A DNA stretch of 64,000 nucleotides from positions 372,001 to 436,000 of the forward strand of contig VIIQ02000575.1 in NCBI GenBank assembly GCA_007449985.2, written 5' to 3'. The notes under the pieces were generated by a model. The model saw only the letters and a list, made by a program, of their open reading frames with translations. It made no database searches and had not been told where the DNA came from. This document shows positions 50,301 through 57,220 of the stretch, in pieces; position 1 is the stretch's first letter, and each line of letters opens with the position of its first letter. A program made the position numbers and the translations under genes. This DNA is from Desmodesmus armatus (lineage: Eukaryota > Chlorophyta > Chlorophyceae > Sphaeropleales > Scenedesmaceae).

Positions 50301-53300
50301 AATTTCCTTTGGGGTTTGAGCTGAAGAAGCCCTAATTGTTCCCCCCCCCCCCTCCCCGCGCACCCCCCCCCCCTCGCGCCTCCAGGCATCCAGAAGCTTC
50401 ACATCCGCACAGTGCCGTTGGGTGAGCAGCCCCGCCGCATCTGCCACCAGTCATCTACCAAGACACTGGGGGTGGTCACCATCAGCACAGCATCAGGCTC
50501 AGGGCCAGCAGGTGAGGGGGGGGATAGAAATGTGGGGGTGATGGGTGTGGGGGAGAGGTGAAGGGGGGGGATGTTCAGTACGGTGTTTGGCTAGTGTGCT
50601 CTGTGGAAGTATGGTCACTATCAGCACAGTTCAGGCTGGGGGCCAGCAGGTGCGTGGGGTTGCGTTGACAGTCACAACCCGCACCGCATTGAGATCAGGG
50701 CCAGTGGTACCACCAACTTCCAACCTCCTCAGCAGCAGGCACCCATGAGACCACACACAAGCACTCTCTCCCAAAGCGGGCAGCCCCCAAGTGCCCATGT
50801 ACCTACACCAACACAATCACAACCTATACCTCTGCTTCTTGCCTCCCCCCCCCCTCCAGATGTTGGTCGCAGCTACCTGCGTGTGTTTGATGCTTCCTCA
50901 TTCGATCTCCTGGCCTCCCACCAACTCGGACCCAATGAGATACCCAATGCAGTGGCCAGCATGTCGTTCGGCGGCAGCAGCGGCAGCAATGGCAGCAGTG
51001 ACGCGGCAGCAGCGGCGGCTGGTGCCGCCGGCAGCAGTGCCGCAGCAGCGGCGGCTGCGACGGCTGGGGGAGCAGCAGCCGGCATTGGTGGCGGCAGGGA
51101 GGAGGAGCCGCCGCAGTTCTTCGTGGTGGGAACTGCTGTCATCAAACCCAACGTGAGGTGGCCTGAAGGTGGTGGTGTGGGATAGGATAAGCTTGTGGGA
51201 TCACAAAAGCAATCGAGGTTGTCTTGATGTGGTGTGGGGGGGGGGGGGGGGGGGGGTGCTAGTGTGAGGGTGTGTGTGGGGTGGGATGAGACGGGGATGG
51301 GCAGTGACTGCTTGTAGGTTTTGTAAGGGGAGGCATGAGTGCAGACAAGTGGGGTGGGACGGGGGCTGCTGTCGTTGAGCTTGTTGCGAGGGGGGATGTA
51401 GGTTCCATATCAAGGCAGGTGAGCCAGGCATTGCATTGGCTTGTTGTTGTACCCCTCTCCCTTCTCGGCACATACACAGTGCACACACTCAAATGTTGCC
51501 CCATTACATCATCACATCACACAGACACACTGTCCCTACTGCCCCCTCCCCACCCCCACCCCCTCTTTCCCCCTCTCCCCCCCCCCCCCCCGCCTCCTCT
51601 CCCCCCCCCCCCCCTCCTCTGTGTCCCCTGCAGGAGGTTCAGCCCACCAGCGGCCACAAGCACTCTGTATTCACCGCACACATTACATAGCCGTAGTACA
51701 CTATCCTTTGCCTCCCTACTCCCTCACGGCCCCACCTCCCCACCCCCCACCCACCCACCTACCCACCCCCTGTATCTGCGTCTCATGTGCAGGAGGTAGA
51801 GCCCACCAAGGGTCACATCCTGGTGTTGTCCTACTCCCCCTCCAGCAACAAGCTCACTCTGGTGGAGCAGCTGGAGGTGCATGGCAGCGTGTACAACATC
51901 GCAGCATTCCAGGTGGGGGTGGAAGTGTGTGGTTGTAGGGCAGCATAAGGGGGCTGCGTGAGTAGGGTCTGTTTGAAGGGCAGTGGGTGTATCACCTCAT
52001 GACGTAGCAGAGGGCGTGTCCACAACCTGGCAGCATTCCAGGTGGGTGTGGGGGGGGGGGGGGAGGGGGGAAGTACAAGGGGGGAAAGGGGTCAGGTGAT
52101 TGGGGTGGTTTGAGGGGCACAGGGGAACGGGGGGGGGGGGGGTAGCAGAAGGTGTGTCTGCAACCTGGAAGCATTCCAGGTGTGTATGTGTATGTGTGTG
52201 TGTGTGGGGGGGGACAGGGGAGCACAGGGGGGGGGGGACGTATGTGCGGTGGAGCCTCCCCGAGAGGGCAAGGGCAGCACTCCAAGTGGAAGTGGGGGGG
52301 CATACGTAGTTGGTGTGCTGCTGTGTTTGTGCACATGCGAGCTTCTTCACAACCGCGATGCATGCAGAGGGAGTGTGTGTCGACAGAGAGACTGCATGTG
52401 TGCACATGCATGCTGGCTAGCAGTCATCCGACAAGGATAGTCAAAACAATGACGCTAGTACGGAAACCCAGGGCGATCCCTGCATCAAAGCTGTCGTTAG
52501 AACGAGGTAATAAGGAAGGCGTTCACCTGGTTGGTGTTCTGTGTGTGTGTGTGTGTGGGCAGCATTTACACCCAGCGCCAATCTTGACATGGTGCCATGA
52601 TGAGGTTGTATAACACTGACACCCCTTTATGTGCCCCCCCCCTCCCTGCAGGGCAAGTTGTTGGTTGCTGTGAACAACAAGGTGATGCTGTACAAGATGA
52701 GCACCACAGCGGACGGGCGTCAGGAGCTGGTCAGCGACTGCAGCCCCGTGGGGGTGCAGGTGCTCTGCCTGCACCTGGCTGTAAGGTAGGGGAGTAGGGG
52801 GAACGGCCCAGACGGGGGGAGGGGGGGGTCCGGGAAGGGGGTCGAGCAGGCCCAGAGGGGGGGGGGAGGGGGGGCGTGGGGAGGGGGACAGAGAGGGCTG
52901 CAGGTGCCCTTCTGCCTGCACCTGGCTGTCAGGTGGGGGTGAAGGGGGGGAGCAGGGCCCAGGAGGGTCTGGGAGGGGGGGGGGGACACAGGGGGTCGAG
53001 GGGTAGGGGTGCAAGGAGGGAGGCAGCAAGTTCATTGGCATTCAGCAGACCTGGGGTGATGCTGTTATTGCTGACAAGGGGCCTTGACACAAGGGGGGAC
53101 AGCGTGTTGGTGTGTGTTTTTTGGGGGGGGGGATTTGCCGCCTGCCTGATGGGATGCGTCTCGAACGTGTGCTGATTGTTGTGGTGGCATGCATGTCATT
53201 GCTGTTTGCTGCTGCTGCCGCTGCTGCTTCAGGGGTGACTTTGTTGTTGTTGGTGACCTGATGAAGAGCATCACACTGCTGTTCTACAAGGCAGCAGAGG

Positions 53301-53920
53301 GAGCACTGGAGGTACGCTTAGGGGGGCCTCTGTGTCTGTGTGTGTGGAGGGGGGGGGGGGGGGGTCTGTCTGTGTGTGTGGGGGGGGGGGCAGGCTGCCC
53401 CTGGGTAGGTGGGTGTCGCAGGACAGACAGGAGCGAAGACCAACAGAACCCAAGCCTGAGAAAGCATGCTGCACCTTGTACAACACGGGGTCATGTACAA
53501 TATCGTGTGTTCATCTCATGTCGATTTGTTGTGATGTTCCTGCGCAGGTGTCTGCTCGTGACCAGGACAGCAAGTGGCTGACGGCCCTGGCGCTGTTGGA
53601 TGATGACACATTCATTGCGGCAGACAACGGACACAACCTGGTAGGGGGGGGGGGGCAGGGGAGAAGGGGGGGGGGCAAATGGGGAGGGATGGACATAGGC
53701 AAACCCAAGGGGGCAGATGGGGGCGGGGGGGGGGGGGGCAAACATCCCAAAGTGGCTGGCCCAGGCGCTGTTGTCTGATCATATGACATGTTTGTTGTCT
53801 GCCACGATGAACACAACCTGGTGGAGGGGGTGGGTGGAATGGGAGGTCAAGGCAGGAGAAGGGGGGAGGGGACAGGGAGGGGTAGTCACACAGGTGCTGG
53901 AGAGAGGGGGGACTTGCGCC

Positions 53921-53951
<31 letters not shown>

Positions 53952-56792
53952 AAATTGGCGGGGGGGGGGGGCTCCCTGTAATCATGCGCTGCATGTTTGC
54001 TTGTCAGCCGCCACAGAGACTGAAGGCTATGGCATGATCGATGTGACATATGAAGAGCCGTTCCTGGGTGGGTCTGCTATTTTTTGGTTTTTTGGGGGTG
54101 GGTGGGGCAATGAGAGGATGGGACGGATGAGTAGTGTGGTCCAGCTAGCACCAACAGACCCTGTTGACAGCTTCTAGCAGTGTGGAGACAGGCGGTGGGC
54201 GGCATGGCGTGTGGTCGGTGCAGCACCGGGAGCAGCAGCAGCAGCAGGCAAAACTGATGGCCAAGCAATGTGCTGCATTTGCCAGGACCATGGCCTGGGT
54301 CACCTGTTTCCAGACAACATCATGTCTGGTGGCTTGTCAGCCCAGGTTGTTGTCTTGGCACAAGCGTTGTGAAAGCTGGACATCAACCAGCACTGAGCAT
54401 GTTCTTTTCCATCTTTGGTGTCAAGATTCAAGATCACCTGAAGTAGCGTCATGCTGGCATGCTTCGCTGACAACCATTTTTGTTCTGAAAAGAGTCTCAC
54501 GCCTCATGAACACTTGAAGGGGGACACCAACATACTCTACAATGAGAGCTGTTCAGAAGCAGTCCTGGAGTCTTGTTGAGTGTGGCGCTTTCTTCCCTTT
54601 TGTTGATTAGAGAGAGCACACAAAGCATGCTGTTGCTGCATCACCTCGTGCAGAAAGTCATGTGCAGCTACAACATCGCCACCTTGGCCCCTAGCCCTCT
54701 GATCGGGTGATGCTACTGGTGGATCATCGACGTAGTCTCATCCCTTGTGTTGTGAGCCTGCTTTGGCTCCTGAACGGGCTAGTAGGCAGGGCCCTGACCT
54801 GAATTTACCAGCAGTAGGCAGCAGTAGTAGCAGTAACAGCAGTAGTAGCAACTGGGCACTGGCCAACCCTCTCTCCCCCCCCCCCCCCCAAAAAAAGCCA
54901 ACTGGAAGTGGGCTCTGTGTAGCATGGCTCACGTGGAGCGGTTGGTCTTGTTGATGAAGGAACACCGTCAACCAGACCGATCCGCAACATGGGAGCTATG
55001 TATAAAGTGCCTGTTTTCATCAGTCACATGGTGGTTGGGGCCTGTGCGGGGCAAACAGGGGGTGGGGGGGGGGGAGGTTGCCTTGCGTATCCCGCTTGTG
55101 GATGTACCCCCGCCCCGTTGCCCCCCCCCCCCCCCCCGTCCCAATTCCTCGGTCAGTTGTTGCTTGCAAGGATCCGATGCCACCACTGACGAGTGACGAG
55201 GAAGGCTGGGTATGCTCCTATCCTCCACCCCGGGGCTCTTGGTCCCTCACCCCACCCCCCCCCCCAGGCCTGGGCACCAAGTTGTTGTGCACAAGAAACC
55301 TCAGGCCCTGACAAGTGAAGCTGGTTTGTCCCCTCAAGCAATGTTGCTCTCCTCCCTTCTTCATCACCCCGTGTTCCCTGCCCATCACCCCCCCCCCTTC
55401 CCCCCATCAAACTGCAGGTTGTTGTCCGCAAGAACCCTGATGCCACCACTGACGAGGAGCGTTCACGGCTGGAGACTGTGGGGCGCTTCCACACGGGCGT
55501 CTTCATCAACCGCATCAGCCCTGGCAGCCTGGTGAGAGACTGGGACACACTCGCATACTGTAAATTGCAGCATACACTACTTACAGCACATACAGTATGC
55601 AAAATGGCGACTCAGTTTCTGACACAGCACCATGTCCTGTTGGAACCCCATGTTGAGAGCCCCCATACAACAAAGATAACTCCCTGGCAAACATCCTCAC
55701 ACCAGTGCACATGCCCCCTCGCTTCTCCTGTTACCCTGCGTACTTTGCCTGTGTCCACAGGTGATGCGTTTGCCTGACAGTGAGCTGAGTGGTGTGCCCA
55801 CCTGCCTGTATGGAGGAGCCAGTGGAGCTGTGGGGCTGGTGGCCAGCCTGCCCAGGGATCTCTTTGAAATGCTGGCGGCACTGCAGAATGGACTCAAAAA
55901 GGTGTGAGGGTGTGGAAGGGGGGGGGGGGGAGGCTTGCTGACTGGGCAGGGCAGCAGACAGAGAGGGCGGGACAAGATGTAGGGGGGAAAGAGGAGCACA
56001 AATGGAAGTGAAGAGGACGGGAGGGCAGTGTCCTGGGGGGACTGCTCCCCAGGCAGCTTTTTGAGATGCTGGGGGCACTGCAGAACGGAATCAAAAAGGT
56101 GCGAGGGGAGGGGAGGGGGAGGGGGGCTGCAGGCCAGGACACAGGGGGGGGCGTGACCGCAAGAGGGCCGGAGGGACCGATGAGGGGGGGCAAGGTGGAG
56201 TACTCTTTTGCCTGGAATTTTTCACGCCACAGGACAATGGGGTCTTGGATGGTGTGTGGTTTGGAGCTGCATCCCTGGCGCACTTCCAGCCTCCAGCAAT
56301 GGCTCAGCAGCGCCGCCTGCCAGTCAGTGATCAAAGCCATGAGCAGGGTCTTGACGGTTTCAAAACCCGATGTAAACACACCCAACAGTGAGAAAGCTCA
56401 AGCCATTGATCCTTTCTTCCTTACGTCTTGCGTGCAGGTTGTTCGTGGTGTTGGTGGGTTTGACCTGGACTCCTGGCGTTCCTTCAAGGATGAGCGGCGT
56501 TGCTTGAGCACAATGTACCCCCCACCACCCACCCACCCCCCGCCATCCCACATGTGTCTGCTGTGCAGGTTGTTCGTGGTGTTGGTGGCTTCGACCTTGA
56601 CTCCTGGCGCTCCTTCAAGGATGAGCGGCGCACAGAGGCGTCCACCAACTTCATTGATGGTGACCTGGTAGAGACCTTCTGGACCTGAGCCCCGACAAGG
56701 CAGCTGAGGTGGTGGCGGGGGTGTGGCCCAACGGGGAGGTGGGGGTGCAAGAGGTCATGAGGCGGTTGGAGGAGCTGCAGCGCCTGCATTGA
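15110..56792 (+). CDS. DDB1: DDB1 (damaged DNA-binding protein 1), CUL4 E3 ligase adaptor, 24 exons
   Basis: DDB1 links DCAF substrate receptors to CUL4-RBX1 for ubiquitylation and acts in UV damage repair. Exons: 15110-15249, 15378-15426, 15853-15912, 16736-16808, 17172-17311, 31822-32076, 32711-32884, 33812-33934, 34324-34719, 35476-35568, 43331-43527, 44646-44907, 45988-46224, 48987-49095, 49710-49843, 50386-50511, 50860-51152, 51793-51912, 52652-52785, 53233-53311, 53548-53640, 55418-55531, 55761-55901, 56569-56792. Every junction is in phase once five missing bases are allowed for, giving ~1256 residues (human 1140). Landmarks in order: [146 protein letters not shown]. Ala/Gln/Gly inserts in exons 6, 9 and 17 explain the extra length. 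About 91% of the gene is intron. Confidence 0.96.
15250..17171 (+). other. DDB1 introns 1-4
   Basis: Four introns of about 0.13 to 0.82 kb separate exons 1 to 5. Intron 1 ends in a (TTGTG)n tract (15347-15375). Intron 3 has C-runs before its acceptor (16430-16730). Intron 4 (16809-17171) has a G-run near the donor. No extra exon copies were found for exons 1 to 4. Confidence 0.8.
17440..17797 (+). repeat. Two partial copies of DDB1 exon 5 3' end
   Basis: Copy 1 is 17440-17519; it keeps GCACTGCACCT, GATGGACAA and a donor GCAAG|GTGAGT. Copy 2 is 17700-17797; it keeps CCTACGACGGACAGCTCAAGG. Both have substitutions that break the original frame. The true exon 5 (17172-17311) is the only complete one. 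Confidence 0.85.
18000..31200 (+). repeat. Giant tandem/minisatellite array filling DDB1 intron 5
   Basis: Intron 5 spans 17312-31821. Its bulk is a series of diverged units of roughly 200 to 450 bp. Most contain a CTGCAGCTGTGGGTCCT-like block, a GAGCTGCAGGCCCAGCAGCAG block with (CAG)n, GGCAGCC-CTGC, and a run of 8 to 20 G. Sub-families occupy 18.0-21.6, 21.9-24.3 (most homogeneous), 24.5-27.1 and 28.0-31.2 kb. Open frames in this region come from the repeat units and are not genes. Confidence 0.85.
22250..24310 (+). repeat. Higher-order repeat of about 420 bp within intron 5
   Basis: Two alternating ~210 bp monomers form a 419-426 bp higher-order unit. The CATAGTTCGGTCCACTTCG block recurs at 22944, 23363 and 23788, and GAGCTGTCCGAGCAGTCGG at about 23157, 23578 and 24001. 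Adjacent units are nearly identical except for G-run length, so this part amplified recently. Confidence 0.88.
31393..31750 (+). repeat. Two partial copies of DDB1 exon 6 5' end
   Basis: Copies begin at 31393 and 31650, each after a GCTGCTGTAG acceptor like that of the true exon 6 (31822). Both run through the TTGGAGGACG...CTCAAGGT and GAGGCCACCAA segments to the ATAGACATG block and then diverge. The first has lost frame; the second has lost a base in the CCCTCAAGG segment. Confidence 0.88.
32329..32390 (+). repeat. Partial copy of DDB1 exon 7 5' end
   Basis: After a CCCCCAG acceptor, GAGTTGGACGATGGTCCGTG and CACCAGGCCAACCTTGAG reproduce the start of exon 7 (32711), then the similarity ends. 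Confidence 0.88.
32426..32550 (+). repeat. Dispersed repeat, copy 1 (inverted relative to 52375-52500)
   Basis: About 125 bp running from CTAACGACAGTTTTGATGCA to CTCTCTGTCGACACACA. The reverse complement of 52375-52500 matches it with only a few differences. It lies in DDB1 intron 6 and may be a short transposon-derived element. Confidence 0.85.
32804..33301 (+). repeat. 139-bp tandem repeat spanning the exon 7 donor (4 copies)
   Basis: GTGGGTGAGAGTGTGCT starts at 32804 (inside true exon 7), 32943, 33082 and 33221, a period of exactly 139 bp. Each unit has ~81 bp of exon 7 sequence ending in GCGATACAG|GTGTGT plus ~58 bp of intron. The three downstream copies are nearly identical to each other. 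Each donor looks as good as the true one, but 139 is not a multiple of three, so inclusion of extra units would shift the frame. Confidence 0.93.
33580..33645 (+). repeat. Partial copy of DDB1 exon 8 5' end
   Basis: After a CATACAG acceptor the copy reads [20 protein letters not shown], a decayed version of exon 8. It keeps GACTTTGCGGGTGGG, whereas the true exon 8 now reads GACTTGCTGGTGG. This independently supports a lost T in exon 8. Confidence 0.85.
33861..33872 (+). other. DDB1: Apparent 1-base deletion in DDB1 exon 8
   Basis: The frame SRYLLSD changes here to [20 protein letters not shown], which is the expected DDB1 continuation. Adding one T (GACTTTGCTGG) restores it and makes the exon phase match exon 9. 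Confidence 0.85.
34536..34626 (+). other. DDB1: Two apparent 1-base deletions in DDB1 exon 9
   Basis: The start of exon 9 and its end ([15 protein letters not shown]) are both conserved but lie in different frames, with a third frame between them. One added G near 34537 (GAGATGAT to GAGGATGAT) and one in the G-run at 34604-34608 join all three and satisfy the splice phase on both sides. Confidence 0.75.
34785..35254 (+). repeat. Three partial copies of DDB1 exon 9 3' end
   Basis: Copies at 34785-34854, 35020-35073 and 35215-35254 keep the ACAGGGGCAGGGGCAG-like end followed by GTGGGT or GTGCAT donors. The first still encodes [13 protein letters not shown] sequence. They lie in intron 9, with G-runs between them. 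Confidence 0.8.
35476..46224 (+). CDS. DDB1: DDB1 exons 10-13: beta-propeller B region
   Basis: Exon 10 carries the [16 protein letters not shown] link. Exon 11 carries [16 protein letters not shown] and the [15 protein letters not shown] strand. Exon 12 carries [16 protein letters not shown] and [19 protein letters not shown], and exon 13 the [19 protein letters not shown] and [11 protein letters not shown] strands. This propeller contacts CUL4 in known structures. Exon 12 carries a Ser/Gly insert. Exon 10 needs one extra G. Confidence 0.92.
35536..35544 (+). other. DDB1: Apparent 1-base deletion in DDB1 exon 10
   Basis: Exon 10 reads VVRNGMACM and stops at TAG. One added G (GGCGTG to GGCGGTG) gives [15 protein letters not shown], which continues in phase into exon 11 (IKGVWSV). 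Confidence 0.8.
39001..39074. repeat. 34-bp inverted repeat (hairpin)
   Basis: Arms GCCAGCCGTTGGCTATTTGT...CAGCCCAG and its near-perfect complement flank a GATTG loop. Three mismatches occur outside the inner 20 bp. It is followed at 39140-39240 by three ~33-bp direct repeats of the type GCTGTACTGCACATGGTGCA. Confidence 0.85.
39850..41990 (+). repeat. ~260 bp tandem array in DDB1 intron 10
   Basis: About eight to nine diverged units share a GGGACAAGCAGACACCAGG block (about 39867, 40119, 40576, 41367, 41940; altered near 40379, 40843, 41107), then GGCAGGGCCAGCACATGCAT and GCTAGTGGCCCGTGCTGGGG. Spacing is mostly 250 to 266 bp, with one degenerate stretch at 41.5-41.8 kb. Confidence 0.85.
41963..42090. 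repeat. 60-bp perfect-stem inverted repeat closing the 260 bp array
   Basis: The left arm (41963-42022) contains GTCCAGCACATGCATATGCT and GCTAGTGGCACGTGCTGGGA. The right arm (42030-42090) is its reverse complement with very few mismatches. The loop is TTGCGGT. The arms are themselves a piece of the 260 bp unit, so the array ends in an inverted copy. Confidence 0.9.
43639..44027 (+). repeat. Two partial copies of DDB1 exon 11 3' part
   Basis: Copies at 43639-43769 and about 43901-44027 repeat the segment from CGCCTGCTGGCCA to CTGCTGCAG|GTGCGT or GTGCAT. They are about 90% identical to exon 11 and still encode [20 protein letters not shown]-runs separate them. Confidence 0.92.
44256..44561 (+). 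repeat. Two partial copies of DDB1 exon 12 5' part
   Basis: Copies at 44256-44361 and 44443-44561 keep AACCAGCAGTGCTGTGCGGC and CCCCCAGCAGTGG. The second is preceded by an acceptor (CCCCCAG) like that of the true exon at 44646, and each is followed by C-runs. Confidence 0.92.
45047..45661 (+). repeat. Three partial copies of DDB1 exon 12 3' part
   Basis: Copies at 45047-45150 and 45206-45318 run from CTGTGGCTGTTGGA to GACATCACACCAGTAG|GTGAGA. A third, split copy covers 45457-45482 and 45587-45661. Identity to the exon falls from about 93% to about 75% with distance, which gives a relative age order. Confidence 0.9.
46325..46471 (+). repeat. Partial copy of DDB1 exon 13 3' part
   Basis: This ~147 bp copy is about 95% identical to the end of exon 13 and still encodes [20 protein letters not shown] to RDMSG, with donor GTGGGG. 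Confidence 0.93.
46520..47830 (+). repeat. Tandem array in DDB1 intron 13
   Basis: Three to four ~400-500 bp units share CATATGGGGCCAC, (GCT)n runs (46897-46938, 47281-47321, 47750-47769) and ACAACACCAGCAGCGGCTGG. The last unit is degenerate. A 17-bp repeat (GGTCCATATATGAGTA) with four copies lies at 47628-47675. Confidence 0.8.
48040..48690. other. Less GC-rich island inside DDB1 intron 13
   Basis: This stretch has balanced base composition and no G or C runs, unlike the rest of the intron. It contains two short plus-strand open frames: one with [20 protein letters not shown] (about 48042-48257), and one with [19 protein letters not shown] (48434-48679). I do not recognise either. It may be an inserted element. 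Confidence 0.45.
48920..49234 (+). repeat. Partial copies on both sides of DDB1 exon 14
   Basis: Upstream copy 48920-48957 follows a CCTTCAG acceptor and starts ACCACAAGAAAGGG. Downstream copy 49185-49234 keeps CGTGTTTGCAGCCAGCGACA to ATTCAAAG|GTGGTT. The true exon is 48987-49095. Confidence 0.85.
48987..56792 (+). CDS. DDB1: DDB1 exons 14-24: beta-propeller C and C-terminal helical region
   Basis: The BPC strands are in order: [147 protein letters not shown], then [19 protein letters not shown] and the final [10 protein letters not shown] helix region. Exon 17 has a Gly/Ala/Ser insert. The last exon needs one extra C before it reaches the stop at 56790-56792. Confidence 0.92.
49520..50114 (+). 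repeat. Partial copies on both sides of DDB1 exon 15
   Basis: Upstream copies at 49520-49551 and 49610-49650 start after CCTGCAG acceptors; the second keeps TTCCAACAAGAAGCTGCTGT unchanged. A downstream copy at 50060-50114 keeps GCAGCCTCAGCCTGGG and ends ACTCAACG|GTGAAG. The true exon is 49710-49843. Confidence 0.9.
50611..50649 (+). repeat. Partial copy of DDB1 exon 16 3' end
   Basis: GGTCACTATCAGCACAG...GGGGCCAGCAG|GTGCGT repeats the end of exon 16 (50386-50511) about 138 bp downstream. Confidence 0.8.
51634..52179 (+). repeat. Partial copies on both sides of DDB1 exon 18
   Basis: Upstream copy 51634-51672 follows a CCCTGCAG acceptor and begins GAGGTTCAGCCCACCAGCGG. Downstream copies at 52015-52041 and 52152-52179 keep CAACCTGGCAGCATTCCAG and CAACCTGGAAGCATTCCAG before GTGGGT and GTGTGT. 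The true exon is 51793-51912. Confidence 0.85.
52375..52500 (-). repeat. Dispersed repeat, copy 2 (inverted relative to 32426-32550)
   Basis: The reverse complement starts CTAACGACAGCTTTGATGCA and matches the copy in intron 6 over its length with a few substitutions. It lies in DDB1 intron 18. No terminal inverted repeats or clear target-site duplication were found. Confidence 0.85.
52897..52932 (+). repeat. Partial copy of DDB1 exon 19 3' end
   Basis: GCAGGTGCCCTTCTGCCTGC and CACCTGGCTGTCAG|GTGGGG repeat the end of exon 19 (52652-52785) in intron 19. Confidence 0.82.
53745..53820 (+). repeat. Partial copy of DDB1 exon 21 3' end
   Basis: AAGTGGCTGGCCCAGGCGCT through GAACACAACCTG|GTGGAG repeats exon 21 (53548-53640) 180 bp downstream, with several changes. 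Confidence 0.85.
53821..55155 (+). other. DDB1 intron 21, non-repeat part
   Basis: Contains G- and C-runs, a short coding-like stretch at 54009-54068 ([16 protein letters not shown]) without a partner exon, and balanced sequence 54180-54800. Nothing else was recognised. Confidence 0.5.
55156..55320 (+). repeat. Two partial copies of DDB1 exon 22 5' end
   Basis: Copies at 55156-55201 (GATGCCACCACTGACGAG-like) and 55281-55320 (GTTGTTGTGCACAAGAAACC) precede the true exon 22 at 55418. Confidence 0.78.
56050..56098 (+). repeat. Partial copy of DDB1 exon 23 3' end
   Basis: TTTTTGAGATGCTGGGGGCA through GGAATCAAAAAG|GTGCGA repeats the end of exon 23 (55761-55901). Confidence 0.88.
56438..56500 (+). 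repeat. Partial copy of DDB1 exon 24 5' end
   Basis: After a GCGTGCAG acceptor, GTTGTTCGTGGTGTTGGTGG through AAGGATGAGCGGCG copies the start of exon 24 (56569). It is 131 bp upstream and would read [20 protein letters not shown]. Confidence 0.92.
56677..56686 (+). other. DDB1: Apparent 1-base deletion in DDB1 exon 24
   Basis: The frame DLVETF runs into a TGA, while the conserved end ([12 protein letters not shown] to LEELQRLH) is one frame over. One added C (TTCTGG to TTCCTGG) restores it and the stop at 56790. Confidence 0.85.
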
Positions 56793-57220
56793 GGGAGGGT
56801 CCTTGTGGGTTGGGTGTCCATTTTGGGGTGCTTCAGCTGCTGTTTGGATGTGATATGCTGCTGCCTGTCACTACTGAGGCGGTTGGAGGAGCTGCAGTGC
56901 CTGCACTGACTGGAAGGGCCTTTTGGACTGGGGGTGCATTTTGGGCTCCTGCAGCTTCTGGTTGAATGTGATGTGCTGGTGCCTGTCATCAGTGACTCAT
57001 CGGATGTCATGGTCTGTAGCATGTGTGTTGTGTGGTGGCTGGGAGAGCAGCGGAGCGGACACTCTCCTGACACCGACATGTGCGGTGTGTAGACACAGGG
57101 CGTGCATCCAGCCAATGCAACAATCATCCAAGGATGTGACATTCCAAGGATGTGTGTGGATTAGGTGGGGTTGCTGCAGGTCGTGAGGCGGCTGAGGGGC
57201 TGCAGCAGCTGCATCGAAGG
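56755..57220 (+). repeat. Tandem copies of the DDB1 stop-codon / 3' UTR region
   Basis: The segment GAGGCGGTTGGAGGAGCTGC with ~120 bp of 3' UTR (56759-56875) is repeated at 56876-56990; a more decayed piece is at about 57175-57220. The edge-duplication pattern therefore extends to the 3' end of the gene. Confidence 0.85.

Noticed and set aside
54009..54068. An extra DDB1 exon ([16 protein letters not shown])
   Set aside because: Exon 21 joins exon 22 directly in phase and DDB1 has no matching segment there; the stretch lacks a good donor.
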